Shown in pieces: positions 51,048-60,692 of a stretch of DNA of 64,000 nucleotides. The notes beneath the pieces are model-generated. The model was not told the DNA's origin, did no database searches, and worked only from the letters and a program-made list of their open reading frames with translations. Numbering within the stretch: position 1 is the first letter of the stretch; each line of letters opens with the position of its first letter. The stretch lies in NCBI RefSeq assembly GCF_040047665.1, contig NZ_CP157355.1, forward strand, positions 1,860,001 to 1,924,000. Reading direction: 5' to 3'. Source of the stretch: Chitinibacter sp. FCG-7 (GTDB taxonomy: Bacteria; Pseudomonadota; Gammaproteobacteria; Burkholderiales; Chitinibacteraceae). The translations under genes and the position numbers were made by a program.

Positions 51048-52643
51048 TTATTTCAGGCTCACACCGTAGAAGGAGTTCAGACCAAACGGGCTGATCTTGA
51101 AGCCTTGTACTTCCTTGCGCATCGGCTGATACACCGTCGAGTGCGCCAGTGTGGTCCATGGCAGCTCGCGTTTGAAAATCAGCTGGGCTTTTTCATACAG
51201 CTTCACGCGTTCGGCCTGATTGGTGGTGGCGCGGCCAGTGGTGATCAGATCGTCAAATTCCTTATTGCACCAGCGCGCGTAGTTATTGCCGCCAACTGCT
51301 TCGCAGCCCAGATTCACGCCCAGCCAGTTATCAGGATCGCCATTGTCGCCAGTCCAGCCGATCAGCAGCGTGTCAGCTTCGCCCGCTTTGGCGCGCTTGA
51401 TGTACTCGCCCCATTCGTAAGTGACAATCTTGGCCTTGATGCCGATTTTTGACCAGTCGTTCTGGATCATTTCGGCCATCAGCTTGGCGTTCGGGTTATA
51501 CGGGCGTTGCACCGGCATCGCCCACAAAGTTACTTCGGTGCCCTCGGCCACGCCGGCTTTTTTCAGCAGCGCTTTGGCCTTGGCCAGATCGAGTGACGCA
51601 TCTTTCAGGTTTTTATTGTAAGACCACTGGGTGGGGGGCATCGGGTTGGTCGCAACCTGGCCTGCGCCCTGGAAAACGGCGTCAATGATTGATTTTTTAT
51701 TGATCGCCATATCGAGCGCCTGGCGAACTTCCAGCTTGTCGAATGGTTTGCGCGTCACGTTATAGCTTAGCCAGCCGGTATTAAAGCCTGCCTGACTCGG
51801 CACAACGAGTTTGGGATTGGTTTGCATGGCTTTCAGATCGGCCGGTTTCGGGTAGGCCATTACATGGCATTCACCTTTTTGTAGCTTCTGATAGCGCACC
51901 GACGCATCGGTGGTGATGGCGAAAATCAGCTTATCGAGCTTCACATCACCCTTGCGCCAGTATTCCTTGTTCGCGTCGTAGCGGATATTGGCGTCTTTCT
52001 GGTAAGACTTGAAAACAAAGGGGCCAGTGCCGATAGGCTGGGTGTTGAGCTGCTGCGCTTTGCCCGCTTTGAGCAGGCCTTCGGCGTATTCGGCCGAATG
52101 AATCGAGGCAAACGACATCGCCAGATTTTGCAGGAAGGCAGCGTCAACTGTTTTCAGTTTCAGGCGCACAGTGTACGGGTCTACTTTTTCAATCCCGATC
52201 AGATTGGTGTCCAGCGCCATATCGGACGCGTAGGGGAAATCGGTCGGTGCGGCTTTATTAAAAGGGAAATTCTTGTCGGTAAAGCGCTTGAACGAGAACA
52301 CGACGTCATCGGCGTTAAAGTCGCGCGTTGGCTTGAAATACGGCGTGGTGTGAAATTTCACGCCTTTGCGCAGCGAGAAGGTGTAGCTCAGATTGTCGGC
52401 GCTAACGGTCCATTTTTCGGCCAGACCGGGGCGAATCTGTGTCGAGCCGGGAGAAAACTCGACCAGACGATTGAAAATGGTTTCGGCTGAGGCATCAAAA
52501 TCGGTGCCGGTAACATGGCGAGCCGGATCAAAACCGGACGGGCTGCCTTCCGAGCAATAAATCAAAGTACCGGCCGCACTGGCGGTGCCGCTGATCAGTG
52601 CAATGGCACTGGCGATGACGACGCGACGCATTTTCAAGGTCAT
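51048..52643 (-). CDS. dppA: Periplasmic dipeptide-binding protein DppA
   Basis: Solute-binding protein of 531 aa (SBP family 5). Signal peptide VVIASAIALISGTASAAG. Mature start TLIYCSEGSPSGFDPARH; LVEFSPGSTQIRPGLAEKW and TFSLRKGVKFHTTPYF are DppA/OppA signatures; NLGCEAVGGNNYARWCN and ELPWTTLAHSTVYQPMRKEV match the dipeptide group. Ribosome site GGAG 7 nt upstream. First gene of the dpp operon. Confidence 0.94.
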   Translation of the reverse strand: MTLKMRRVVIASAIALISGTASAAGTLIYCSEGSPSGFDPARHVTGTDFDASAETIFNRLVEFSPGSTQIRPGLAEKWTVSADNLSYTFSLRKGVKFHTTPYFKPTRDFNADDVVFSFKRFTDKNFPFNKAAPTDFPYASDMALDTNLIGIEKVDPYTVRLKLKTVDAAFLQNLAMSFASIHSAEYAEGLLKAGKAQQLNTQPIGTGPFVFKSYQKDANIRYDANKEYWRKGDVKLDKLIFAITTDASVRYQKLQKGECHVMAYPKPADLKAMQTNPKLVVPSQAGFNTGWLSYNVTRKPFDKLEVRQALDMAINKKSIIDAVFQGAGQVATNPMPPTQWSYNKNLKDASLDLAKAKALLKKAGVAEGTEVTLWAMPVQRPYNPNAKLMAEMIQNDWSKIGIKAKIVTYEWGEYIKRAKAGEADTLLIGWTGDNGDPDNWLGVNLGCEAVGGNNYARWCNKEFDDLITTGRATTNQAERVKLYEKAQLIFKRELPWTTLAHSTVYQPMRKEVQGFKISPFGLNSFYGVSLK

Positions 52644-52985
52644 AGTATTTCTCCACAGGAGTGACTGACACTCTTACATTGATGGGACAGGTGAATCGTA
52701 GTCTGACGCCCGGCAATCTGACATTCGGACTATCCCGCACGAATCATGAGCTTATGATTCAAGTCAATATTGCGAAACGGGGATGTTGAAGCGGCGGTGC
52801 TGAGCGGATTTTTCCGCGTCGCGGAGGAGGGCGTGAGCAGGCCAGCCGAGGTGAAGGCCAGGATCATCGCAACGGCGCTGCTGCCCGCGCACCGTTGCGA
52901 TTGGCTAGGAAATATTTCGCGTTGAGTTTAAAGGGTATTGCTCTGTAGCTGTTTTATAGGCTGATCTACAGGGCTATACCCTGGT
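52644..52985. promoter_or_regulatory. Intergenic region upstream of dppA with a palindrome
   Basis: 342 bp. GAATCATGAGCTTATGATTC (52741-52760) is an imperfect 20-bp palindrome, about 100 bp before the dppA start. On the minus strand a TTGACT hexamer (52762-52767) adjoins it, so the palindrome would fall between -35 and -10 if this is the promoter; no good -10 was found. The rest (52770-52930) is GC-rich and holds nothing recognised. Element copy D occupies 52933-52981. Confidence 0.4.
52933..52981. repeat. Dispersed palindromic element, copy D
   Basis: GGGTAT, TGCTCTGTAG, 17 nt, CTACAGGGCT, ATACCC. The two 16-nt arms pair with two mismatches. It ends 4 bp from the stop codon of the convergent-side gene at 52986. 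Confidence 0.75.
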
Positions 52986-54032
52986 TTAGTTGAGAATCAA
53001 CGTCGCCGTGCGGCCATGGCCGTGGGTTAGCACCGGACGCGCTTCGCTGCTCATGATGGTGCGGCCGTTTTGCCGCAATTTGGCACTGACCAGATAGCGG
53101 TGTTTAGGGTTGATGGCCGCCGGATCAAAGCGCAATACCACCGCTTTGGGCGTGCCTTTTTCCAGAATCTGGCTGTGTCGGGCGACAACTTCACCGGCCT
53201 TGCTACTATCCAGATTACGCAGCTCAAGCACCTGTTCGCTGCCGGGCCGCAACGCACGATCAAGCCAGTGCACATTCACCGAGACGGTTTCTACGGCCTG
53301 ATTGATGACCACCCCATACATCGAAAAGCTTTGGGTCAGCTCTTCGCTACTGAGGCGTAGTGCGGCAAATTGCTGCGCGGCAGCGCTGCCCGGCTCGAAT
53401 GGATGATCGCCCGCCAATTGGGCGAAATAAGTACGCTGGCCATCCGTGCCCAGCAGCAGGGTATTGGCCGGTAGCTGGCCGACTGGTCGCTGGCTGGCGG
53501 GGAAAACCAGCAGATTGAGCAAGCGCGCGCTGGTGCCGTTTTCAGTTTGAAAATGGTATTCCAGCTGATGCGTGGCCGTGTTGCCCTCGTATTGAATGGC
53601 CGGGTCAATATCGCTGCCAGCCTGCGCTGTGAGTTTCACATCCTGAGCCAGCCAGCGCTCTGGCGGCACGAACACAATACCGCTAGACGCATCGCGCACC
53701 GGCGTCAGCGGCTCGCTATCACGGCTGGCGGTGCAATCGCTCGCCAGCGCTGTTTCGCCCTGCAGCAGCATGGCCTGAGCACCCTTGATCCACACGGTAT
53801 AGTCGCCATTGCTGTATTTGCTGCCCGAGGCGCTGATAACTTGCGTCAGCGTCATGCGCGTCAGGCCATTCACCGGTTGATACAGGCCGCGCTGTACTTG
53901 AACCTGATCCTGGCCAAGACTGCGAACCTGAAAAATATCGCCACTGCCACAGCGGAAAGTGACGTTGTAAGTGGTTTGCGCCAGCGCCAGCGAACTGAGC
54001 AGGCTGGTGGCGAGCAAAATCCATCTGTTCAT
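52986..54032 (-). CDS. Secreted protein combining MliC-like and YscW/YbaY-like domains
   Basis: 348 aa with signal peptide (WILLATSLLSSLALAQ). Residues ~18-100 resemble the c-type lysozyme inhibitor MliC (TYNVTFRCGSGDIFQVR ... VISASGSKYSNGDYTVWIKGAQAML ... ASDC), with the cysteine pair that closes that fold. The C-terminal ~110 residues (VSVNVHWLDRALRPGSEQVLEL ... LRFDPAAINPKHRYLVSAKL) resemble YscW/YbaY lipoproteins; no lipobox cysteine is present. A possible periplasmic lysozyme-resistance or envelope protein. The ATG at 54032 has AGGA upstream; an in-frame ATG at 54098 is less likely. Follows the gene at 54059 by 26 bp. Confidence 0.65.
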   Translation of the reverse strand: MNRWILLATSLLSSLALAQTTYNVTFRCGSGDIFQVRSLGQDQVQVQRGLYQPVNGLTRMTLTQVISASGSKYSNGDYTVWIKGAQAMLLQGETALASDCTASRDSEPLTPVRDASSGIVFVPPERWLAQDVKLTAQAGSDIDPAIQYEGNTATHQLEYHFQTENGTSARLLNLLVFPASQRPVGQLPANTLLLGTDGQRTYFAQLAGDHPFEPGSAAAQQFAALRLSSEELTQSFSMYGVVINQAVETVSVNVHWLDRALRPGSEQVLELRNLDSSKAGEVVARHSQILEKGTPKAVVLRFDPAAINPKHRYLVSAKLRQNGRTIMSSEARPVLTHGHGRTATLILN

Positions 54033-54058
54033 GGTGGAGTCCTGTGGGTGAATTGAAA

Positions 54059-55021
54059 TTAAAACCGGGCTTCGCCGGTAAAAGTGCTGGGCGCGCATGG
54101 AGCCTGCATCAGGCTGCGCGGCACTTGCAGCACCATCACCAGCTTGCGGATGGGCTCGCTACGTTGCAGGACCAGCTCGCTGATTTCCATCGCCTGCTCA
54201 TCGCCCAGACCGCTGGCAATAATGCCCATTGAATCCACCAGCAAGGTTTGCTTTTCCAGCGTCAGGATGTCGGGCGTGGCGGCCAGCTCGGTGATGAATA
54301 ATTCGCACAAGGCATCCGGGCTGCGCGCTTCGTTGCACTGTTGCAGCTGCCCGGTGAGCGAATTGATGCGGCTTTGCTGATGGGCATATTCAGGCGTGTG
54401 CGCCTGTGCCATCCGTAGCATGGTGCGGGCATTGAGCAATTCGGCATCAAGCTGCGCTTTATCCTGCTCCAGTGTTGCAATGCGCAGGCTGGCTTGCATT
54501 GCGATCAGCTCCAGAATCCGGCGCGGGCCGGAGGCGAGCAGGCTGGTGAGCGAGTCGGCAGTGGCGTTGACACGATAATTGCTAAATTGCAAAACCTGCT
54601 GTGGTACATCCTGCCGGATTTGCCCGCCTTCTTCGACCATGCCGTAACGCATTTTTTGCCGCGAATCTGCGGTAAAAATAATGTAGCAGGTGTCGATAAA
54701 GGGGTTCTGGGCAAACCAGTTTTGCAGCAGCGGATTTTGCCCGATCAGCTCGCCCATCCGGGACGGGGTGGCAAACAGCAGTTGCAAGATACGCTCCTGC
54801 CGCCAGCTCGGTACATCGAGCGCCAGCGGCTCCGGCCATTGGGCCGTAAAGCGTGCTGCATGATCCTGCGCCCAGCGCACATAAGGCGAGAGGCGGCTCT
54901 GGTATTTGCGCGCCAGCTTGATGGCCGGGCTGGCGATCTCGGTTAATGCATCGACCAGCTCGGGGTCGGCACCTGGGGGCGGAGCGGTTCTATTAAATAG
55001 ACTTTTTAAAGTATCAAACAT
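54059..55021 (-). CDS. Conserved protein of unknown function
   Basis: 320 aa, no signal peptide or membrane helix. It starts MFDTLKSLFNR, with a helical body (ELIAMQASLRIATLEQDKAQLDA, RSRINSLTGQ-like heptads) suggesting a coiled coil at ~170-230, and a Cys-containing C-terminal third. No family or motif was recognised. It lies 2 bp after the acetyltransferase and 26 bp before the MliC-like gene, so the three probably form one transcript. Confidence 0.75.
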   Translation of the reverse strand: MFDTLKSLFNRTAPPPGADPELVDALTEIASPAIKLARKYQSRLSPYVRWAQDHAARFTAQWPEPLALDVPSWRQERILQLLFATPSRMGELIGQNPLLQNWFAQNPFIDTCYIIFTADSRQKMRYGMVEEGGQIRQDVPQQVLQFSNYRVNATADSLTSLLASGPRRILELIAMQASLRIATLEQDKAQLDAELLNARTMLRMAQAHTPEYAHQQSRINSLTGQLQQCNEARSPDALCELFITELAATPDILTLEKQTLLVDSMGIIASGLGDEQAMEISELVLQRSEPIRKLVMVLQVPRSLMQAPCAPSTFTGEARF

Positions 55022-55023
55022 GG

Positions 55024-55593
55024 TTAGGGGTTTTTGGCGTAAAGCGTCGCCTCATCGGGTGGTGTTAGTTGGCGTACGACCTGTGCTGGGTTGCCAACGG
55101 CCAGCGAGCACGCCGGAATATCGCGGCTCACCACACTGCCTGCGCCAATCACGCTATGGTCGCCAATCGTTACACCGGGGCAGATAATCGCGTTGGCACC
55201 GATCCAGACATTGGCGCCAATCGTGATCGGTTTGGCCCAGAATGCCCATTGCTGGCGCTCGGTAGGGTCTACCGGGTGGGTGGCAGTCTGGATTTGCACA
55301 TTCGGGCTGATCAAGGTGTGGTGACCAATACTAATCGGCGCTGCAGCAGCGATTTCAACATTGACATTGATAAACGCCTTGCGGCCGATGCTGATCAGCT
55401 GACCACGGACAATCTTGAGCGGCCCGTTGATGGTCACTTCATCGGCCTGGGCAAAAATCTGTTTGAGCAACGCCGCTTTTTCTTCGCTTTGATCGTATCC
55501 CAACTGATTGTACTGGCGGATCAGTATCCGCTCTTGCGTTAAGTCATCGTGTCCAATTTCATCAAAAGCAAATTTGCGGATATTGTCCGACAT
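55024..55593 (-). CDS. Hexapeptide-repeat O-acetyltransferase (LacA/Maa/NodL type)
   Basis: 189 aa left-handed beta-helix enzyme transferring acetyl from acetyl-CoA to a sugar or similar acceptor. N-terminal helical segment typical of maltose/galactoside acetyltransferases (ERILIRQYNQLGYDQSEEKAALLKQIF), then hexapeptide turns (ISIGRKAFINVNVEIAAAAPISIGHH), the catalytic His in QTATHPVDP, and IGANVWIGANAIICPGVTIGDHSVIGAGSVV. Substrate unknown. Divergent from the chemoreceptor gene. Confidence 0.88.
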   Translation of the reverse strand: MSDNIRKFAFDEIGHDDLTQERILIRQYNQLGYDQSEEKAALLKQIFAQADEVTINGPLKIVRGQLISIGRKAFINVNVEIAAAAPISIGHHTLISPNVQIQTATHPVDPTERQQWAFWAKPITIGANVWIGANAIICPGVTIGDHSVIGAGSVVSRDIPACSLAVGNPAQVVRQLTPPDEATLYAKNP

Positions 55594-55708
55594 TGATACG
55601 CCCCAATATTAGTGATGTCTGATTTAGAGTATACTTCTTGCTTTGCAGTATAAGCCACCTATCATTGTAAGGATTGGTGATTTTTAACGCCGGGGAGCGG
55701 GTAAAGCG

Positions 55709-57334
55709 ATGAAGACTTGGGGTGTAAAGGCTCGGTTAATGGCAGGATTTGGCCTGGTTCTGGTCTTGCTGCTGGTAGTTACACTCGCCGCTTTGATGAG
55801 TCTGGGCACCATCAAAGGCAAGATTGGCGAGCTGGTTGGCGAGCGTTATCCCGCCGCCGTCGCGGCCAATGAGCTGGTGATGGTGGCGTATGAAACCGAT
55901 TTGCTGTTCCGTAATGCCGCCTTGGCTGAAGATTACGAAGGCATGGATACCGAGCTGAAAAAGCTCGACGAGCAATTGCAGCGTGAAAATGCGCTGTTAG
56001 CCAAGCTTAAAGCGATGCCAATGGACGCGCAATCGAAAGCGTTGATGGACGAAGTGGGGCGTGTTCACGAGACGATTGCTAAACAGAAAGTGACTTTGGT
56101 CAGCCAGTTCCAGCTTGATCGCACCACCGGTGCAACCTTTATCAACAACACCTATGCGCCGGTAAGCAATGCCTACCGTGATGCTGTGCTCAAGCTGGTT
56201 CGCCATCAGGGCTCGGTGATGGAAGACGGCAAACAGCAGGTGGCCAGTGGCACGACTGCGGCGCTGAGCGTGATCTCCATCGTGGCGGTGCTGGCCATTA
56301 TTACGGGTCTGGTGCTGGCTCTGCTGATTGCCAATCAGGTGATTCGCTCGCTGCTTGCCGCCAGCAATGTGGCAGAAAAAATTGCTGCCGGAGATTTGAC
56401 CCACGATTGGCGCGGGCAGACTATTGGCAAGGATGAAATCGGCCTGCTGCTGTCATCGCTGAAAAAAATGCAGGAAAATCTGACGCAAATTATCGGCCAG
56501 ATTCGTGATAATTCGCACGATGTCGCCAACGCTGCCCGTACTCTAAGCCATGCATCGCAGCAGATTCATAGCGGAACCGATTCGCAATCGTCGTCGGCGA
56601 GCAATATGGCTGCAGCCGTTGAACAGATGAGCGTCAGCATGGATCAGGTGGCGCATAACTCGGTTGATGTCGAGCAAAAAGCGCGTGATGCCGGCCAACT
56701 GGCACAGGTTGGCAGCGGCGATGTGGGGGCTGCTGTACGGGAAATGCAGGCCATTTCCGGTGAAGTGAATAGCGCCGCACAGCAAATTACCGAGCTGGGG
56801 CGCAATATCGAAGAAATCGGCAGCATTGTGGTCGTCATCAAGGACGTGGCCGACCAAACCAATTTGCTGGCGTTGAATGCGGCGATTGAAGCGGCACGTG
56901 CTGGTGATATGGGGCGCGGCTTTGCCGTGGTGGCCGATGAAGTGCGCAAACTGGCCGAGCGAACCGCCCAGTCGGCATCACAAATCACCGCGATGGTCAG
57001 CTCGATACAGGGTAGCGCTCAGGATGCAGTAGTCCGCATGAGCAATGGCAGCCGCCGGGTCGGCGAAGGGCTGAATCTAGCGAATCAGGCCAGCGACAGT
57101 ATTGGCAAGATCAATGCCAGCAGCAGCAATGTGGTTGAATCGGTCTTCGGCATTTCCGAGCAAGTGCAGGAGCAAAGAATGGCGGCACGCGATATTGCCG
57201 TCAATGTGGAGCAAATCGCCCAGATGGCCGAAGAAAACTCGGTGGCTGTGCGCAATATGGTTGATTCAATCAGCCAGCTTGAATCGATGTCCAGCCAGCT
57301 CTCGCAAACGGTGCAACGCTTCAAGGTGCGCTAA
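55709..57334 (+). CDS. Methyl-accepting chemotaxis protein
   Basis: 541-aa chemoreceptor. N-terminal membrane helix ([23 protein letters not shown]), a ~160-residue periplasmic four-helix-bundle sensor, second helix ([26 protein letters not shown]), HAMP, and the cytoplasmic signalling domain with the hairpin tip [41 protein letters not shown]. No C-terminal CheR/CheB tether pentapeptide (ends RFKVR). Ligand unknown. Convergent with the CheB-like gene. Confidence 0.94.
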   Translation: MKTWGVKARLMAGFGLVLVLLLVVTLAALMSLGTIKGKIGELVGERYPAAVAANELVMVAYETDLLFRNAALAEDYEGMDTELKKLDEQLQRENALLAKLKAMPMDAQSKALMDEVGRVHETIAKQKVTLVSQFQLDRTTGATFINNTYAPVSNAYRDAVLKLVRHQGSVMEDGKQQVASGTTAALSVISIVAVLAIITGLVLALLIANQVIRSLLAASNVAEKIAAGDLTHDWRGQTIGKDEIGLLLSSLKKMQENLTQIIGQIRDNSHDVANAARTLSHASQQIHSGTDSQSSSASNMAAAVEQMSVSMDQVAHNSVDVEQKARDAGQLAQVGSGDVGAAVREMQAISGEVNSAAQQITELGRNIEEIGSIVVVIKDVADQTNLLALNAAIEAARAGDMGRGFAVVADEVRKLAERTAQSASQITAMVSSIQGSAQDAVVRMSNGSRRVGEGLNLANQASDSIGKINASSSNVVESVFGISEQVQEQRMAARDIAVNVEQIAQMAEENSVAVRNMVDSISQLESMSSQLSQTVQRFKVR

Positions 57335-57392
57335 GAAAGATCAGGACACCATGGTCTGGGCGGCCTCGGTGTCCGGATTGGGCTGATTAGAG

Positions 57393-58226
<834 letters not shown>

Positions 58227-58248
58227 CTATTTACCGTGATAGCAGACC

Positions 58249-59148
58249 CTAGCCTTTCTTGCCAACGATCCAGACCCCCGCCAATACAATCGCCGCACCC
58301 AGCCATTGTAGTGCGCCCAGTGTTTCACCCAGAATACTGACGCTAAAAATAATCGTCAGTACCGGCCCAAAACTGCCTATCAAAGCTGTGCGTCCTCCGC
58401 CGATACGCTGCATGGCCGCCGTTGTGGCATAGACGGGCAAAATGGTCGAGAACACCGCGATCAAACCGGCATAAGCCCAGACCTCGGGTGTTTGTACCAG
58501 CGTGCCGATTGGGCGGGTCAATACAAAATGCAGCAGCATGGCGAGGCTGGACACCGTGAGCCCCAGTTCGGTAAAACGCATTGACCCAACTTGGGTGATG
58601 AGTTTGGGGCTTAAAGTCATATACAAGGCAAAGCTCAGGGTGCTGGCCAGAACAAACAGAATGCCAATCCAGTCGGAGCGGGCATGCGCCAGATCAGGCA
58701 ACAAGACCAATGCAATGCCCAGATAGGTTAAAGGCATGGCCAGCAGCACGCGTTTTGAAATGCTTTGTCCCAGTAAAACGGCGCCAAACACAATGGTAAA
58801 GGTTGGATAGAGGCACAAAATCAGCCGTTCCAGGCTGGCGCTAACGGTTTCCAGCCCGATGAAGTCCAGAATGCTGGAAAGGTAATAGCCCAGAATGCCC
58901 AGCCCGACAATGCCCCATTTTTGTGCGCGGCTGAGTGGCTCGGCTGGGGCGGCCCGATAAAAGCGGATCAGTTGCAGCGCCGAGCCCGCCAGGATCATGC
59001 GCAAGGTGACCAGAGTGACGGCATCCACGCCGTAGCGGTAGGCCAGTTTGGCGAAAATGGCCTTGGCAGCAAAGCCAGTTGAAGCCAGAAAAGCCAGAGC
59101 AACGCCGATCTGATAGGGGCTGAAACGCGAGGTAATGTGCTTAAACAT
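58249..59148 (-). CDS. EamA/DMT-superfamily transporter
   Basis: 299 aa with ten hydrophobic segments in two EamA repeats (IGVALAFLASTGFAAKAIFAKLAY ... LVTLRMILAGSALQLI; second repeat WIGILFVLASTLSFALYMTLSPKL ... ALIGSFGPVLTIIFSVSILGETLGALQWLGAAIVLAGVWIV). Metabolite exporter of the drug/metabolite transporter superfamily; substrate not readable, though the leader peptide upstream hints at an amino acid or aromatic compound. ATG at 59148 has GGGAG 7 nt upstream; the frame is open to 59229. Confidence 0.9.
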   Translation of the reverse strand: MFKHITSRFSPYQIGVALAFLASTGFAAKAIFAKLAYRYGVDAVTLVTLRMILAGSALQLIRFYRAAPAEPLSRAQKWGIVGLGILGYYLSSILDFIGLETVSASLERLILCLYPTFTIVFGAVLLGQSISKRVLLAMPLTYLGIALVLLPDLAHARSDWIGILFVLASTLSFALYMTLSPKLITQVGSMRFTELGLTVSSLAMLLHFVLTRPIGTLVQTPEVWAYAGLIAVFSTILPVYATTAAMQRIGGGRTALIGSFGPVLTIIFSVSILGETLGALQWLGAAIVLAGVWIVGKKG

Positions 59149-59190
59149 AGGACTACTCCCGGGTAATGCGGAAACTATCCGGGGAGGGAT

Positions 59191-59237
59191 CGCCTGCCGC
59201 GGGATGGTTTTCCGCGGTAACGATGCCAAAACAGGCG
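59191..59237 (-). promoter_or_regulatory. Two-tier hairpin following the leader ORF (candidate attenuator)
   Basis: Outer stem CAGGCG/CGCCTG (59232-59237 with 59191-59196) encloses inner stem CCGCGG/CCGCGG (59212-59217, 59197-59202). It starts 4 nt after the leader stop and ends 42 nt before the transporter start. No T run follows, so it may act on translation or as a processing or antitermination structure. Confidence 0.45.
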
Positions 59238-59241
59238 AACG

Positions 59242-59328
59242 CTAGCGCGCAGGCGCGACTAGCAGCCACGCAGCAGCGTGGGCATGGAGGGCGATCAAAT
59301 AGGTGTAATGGGTTTTGATGGCTTTCAT
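59242..59328 (-). CDS. Putative 28-aa leader peptide upstream of the EamA transporter
   Basis: The frame starts MKAIKTHYTYLIALHAHAAA, then WLLVAPAR and TAG. It is unusually rich in His (3), Tyr (2) and Trp in so short a span, as in attenuation leaders. A possible promoter on the minus strand is TTGACG with CATGAT 18 nt downstream, placing the transcript start close to this ATG. A strong hairpin follows within 4 nt of its stop. No convincing ribosome site is seen, so translation is unproven. Confidence 0.45.
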   Translation of the reverse strand: MKAIKTHYTYLIALHAHAAAWLLVAPAR

Positions 59329-59467
59329 GGCTTGATCATGCCTTCATCGTCTGTAAGCCGTCAACCCGGCACGCTGTAACCAGATGTTCTGGCTCAATTT
59401 GCGCCAATCTGTGTTTGCCGCTGCCCGCCAAAACCGCCAGAATAAAGCTGGACCTTGGGGGGTGGGC

Positions 59468-60628
59468 ATGCAGGTATTGAAAGATTTTTCGTTCTCGGCG
59501 CTGGTCGCGGGCTTTGTGACGGTGCTGGTGGGTTTTACCAGCTCGGCGGTGATTGTGTTTCAGGCCGCGCAAGCGCTGCACGCCACGCCAGCGCAAACAG
59601 CGTCGTGGATGTGGGCACTGGGGCTGGCGATGGGGTTAACGTGTATTGGGCTGTCGCTACGCTATCGCGTTCCGGTGGTCACCGCATGGTCAACGCCGGG
59701 CGCGGCGATGCTGGTGACCAGCGTTGCCGGCATCAGCATGCCCGAAGCGATAGGCGCGTTTATGTTGTCGGGCGCGTTGATTGTGCTGGTGGGGATCACG
59801 GGCTGGTTTGAACGTGCGATGCAGCGCATTCCGCTGGCCTTGGCCTCAGCGATGCTGGCTGGTGTTTTGCTGCGCTTTGGCTTTGGTGCATTTACCGCTT
59901 TGCAAAGCCAGCTCTGGCTGGCGATCAGCATGATTGCTACGTATCTCATCTTGCGTCGCTGGCAGCCACGCTACGCCATCGTAGGGGTATTGCTCGTTGG
60001 TACTATATTAGCCGCGTCGCAGGGGCAATTACATCTGGGGAGTATTGCATTCGAGCTGGCGATGCCGGTGTGGACGACGCCGACATTCAGTTGGCAAAGC
60101 GTCGCCAGCGTCGCCTTGCCGCTGTTTATGGTGACGATGGCGTCGCAAAATGTGCCCGGTGTCACCGTACTGCACGCCAACGGCTATCGCCCGCCGATTT
60201 CGCCGATGATTAGCTGGACCGGTTTAACGACGATGGTGCTGGCACCATTTGGTGCTTTTGCGATCAATCTGGCGGCGATCACCGCCGCGATCTGCATGGG
60301 CAAAGACGCACACGAAGACGCCGCCAAACGCTATGTCGCAGCGGTGGCCGCCGGGGTGTTTTACGTGCTGATCGGCGTATTCGGCGCGACGGTTGCCGCG
60401 CTGTTTGCCGCTTTTCCCAAAGAATTGGTCATGGTCGTCGCCGGTCTGGCGCTGCTTAATATCATCGGTAATGGGCTGGCGCTGGCAGTGCGCGAAGAAG
60501 CACATCGCGAAGCGGCGATCATCACCTTTGTCGTCACCGCTTCGGGTGTGACGCTATTCGGGATTGGCTCGGCGTTCTGGGGTTTGGTGGCGGGTGGTGT
60601 GGCGACGCTGGTGCTGCGTAAATCCTGA
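59468..60628 (+). CDS. benE: BenE family benzoate/H+ symporter-like transporter
   Basis: 386 aa with about 12 membrane segments. BenE features: LKDFSFSALVAGFVTVLVGFTSSAVIVFQAA, VVTAWSTPGAAML, PLFMVTMASQNVPGVTVLHANGY and the second-half FGAFAINLAAITAAICMG. Probably imports benzoate or a related aromatic acid; no aromatic catabolic genes are nearby. The ATG at 59468 with GGGGGG upstream gives the family length; the frame is open from 59384. Divergent from the EamA leader. Confidence 0.9.
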   Translation: MQVLKDFSFSALVAGFVTVLVGFTSSAVIVFQAAQALHATPAQTASWMWALGLAMGLTCIGLSLRYRVPVVTAWSTPGAAMLVTSVAGISMPEAIGAFMLSGALIVLVGITGWFERAMQRIPLALASAMLAGVLLRFGFGAFTALQSQLWLAISMIATYLILRRWQPRYAIVGVLLVGTILAASQGQLHLGSIAFELAMPVWTTPTFSWQSVASVALPLFMVTMASQNVPGVTVLHANGYRPPISPMISWTGLTTMVLAPFGAFAINLAAITAAICMGKDAHEDAAKRYVAAVAAGVFYVLIGVFGATVAALFAAFPKELVMVVAGLALLNIIGNGLALAVREEAHREAAIITFVVTASGVTLFGIGSAFWGLVAGGVATLVLRKS

Positions 60629-60692
60629 GCATCTGCTGTTTATCCCCCTTTGATAAAGGGGGGACGACTGCGTTTGGCGATTCAGTGATGAT

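Noticed and set aside
60645..60664. CCCCCTTT/AAAGGGGG hairpin between benE and nudC.
   Set aside because: Strong stem but no T run on either strand, so not listed as an intrinsic terminator.
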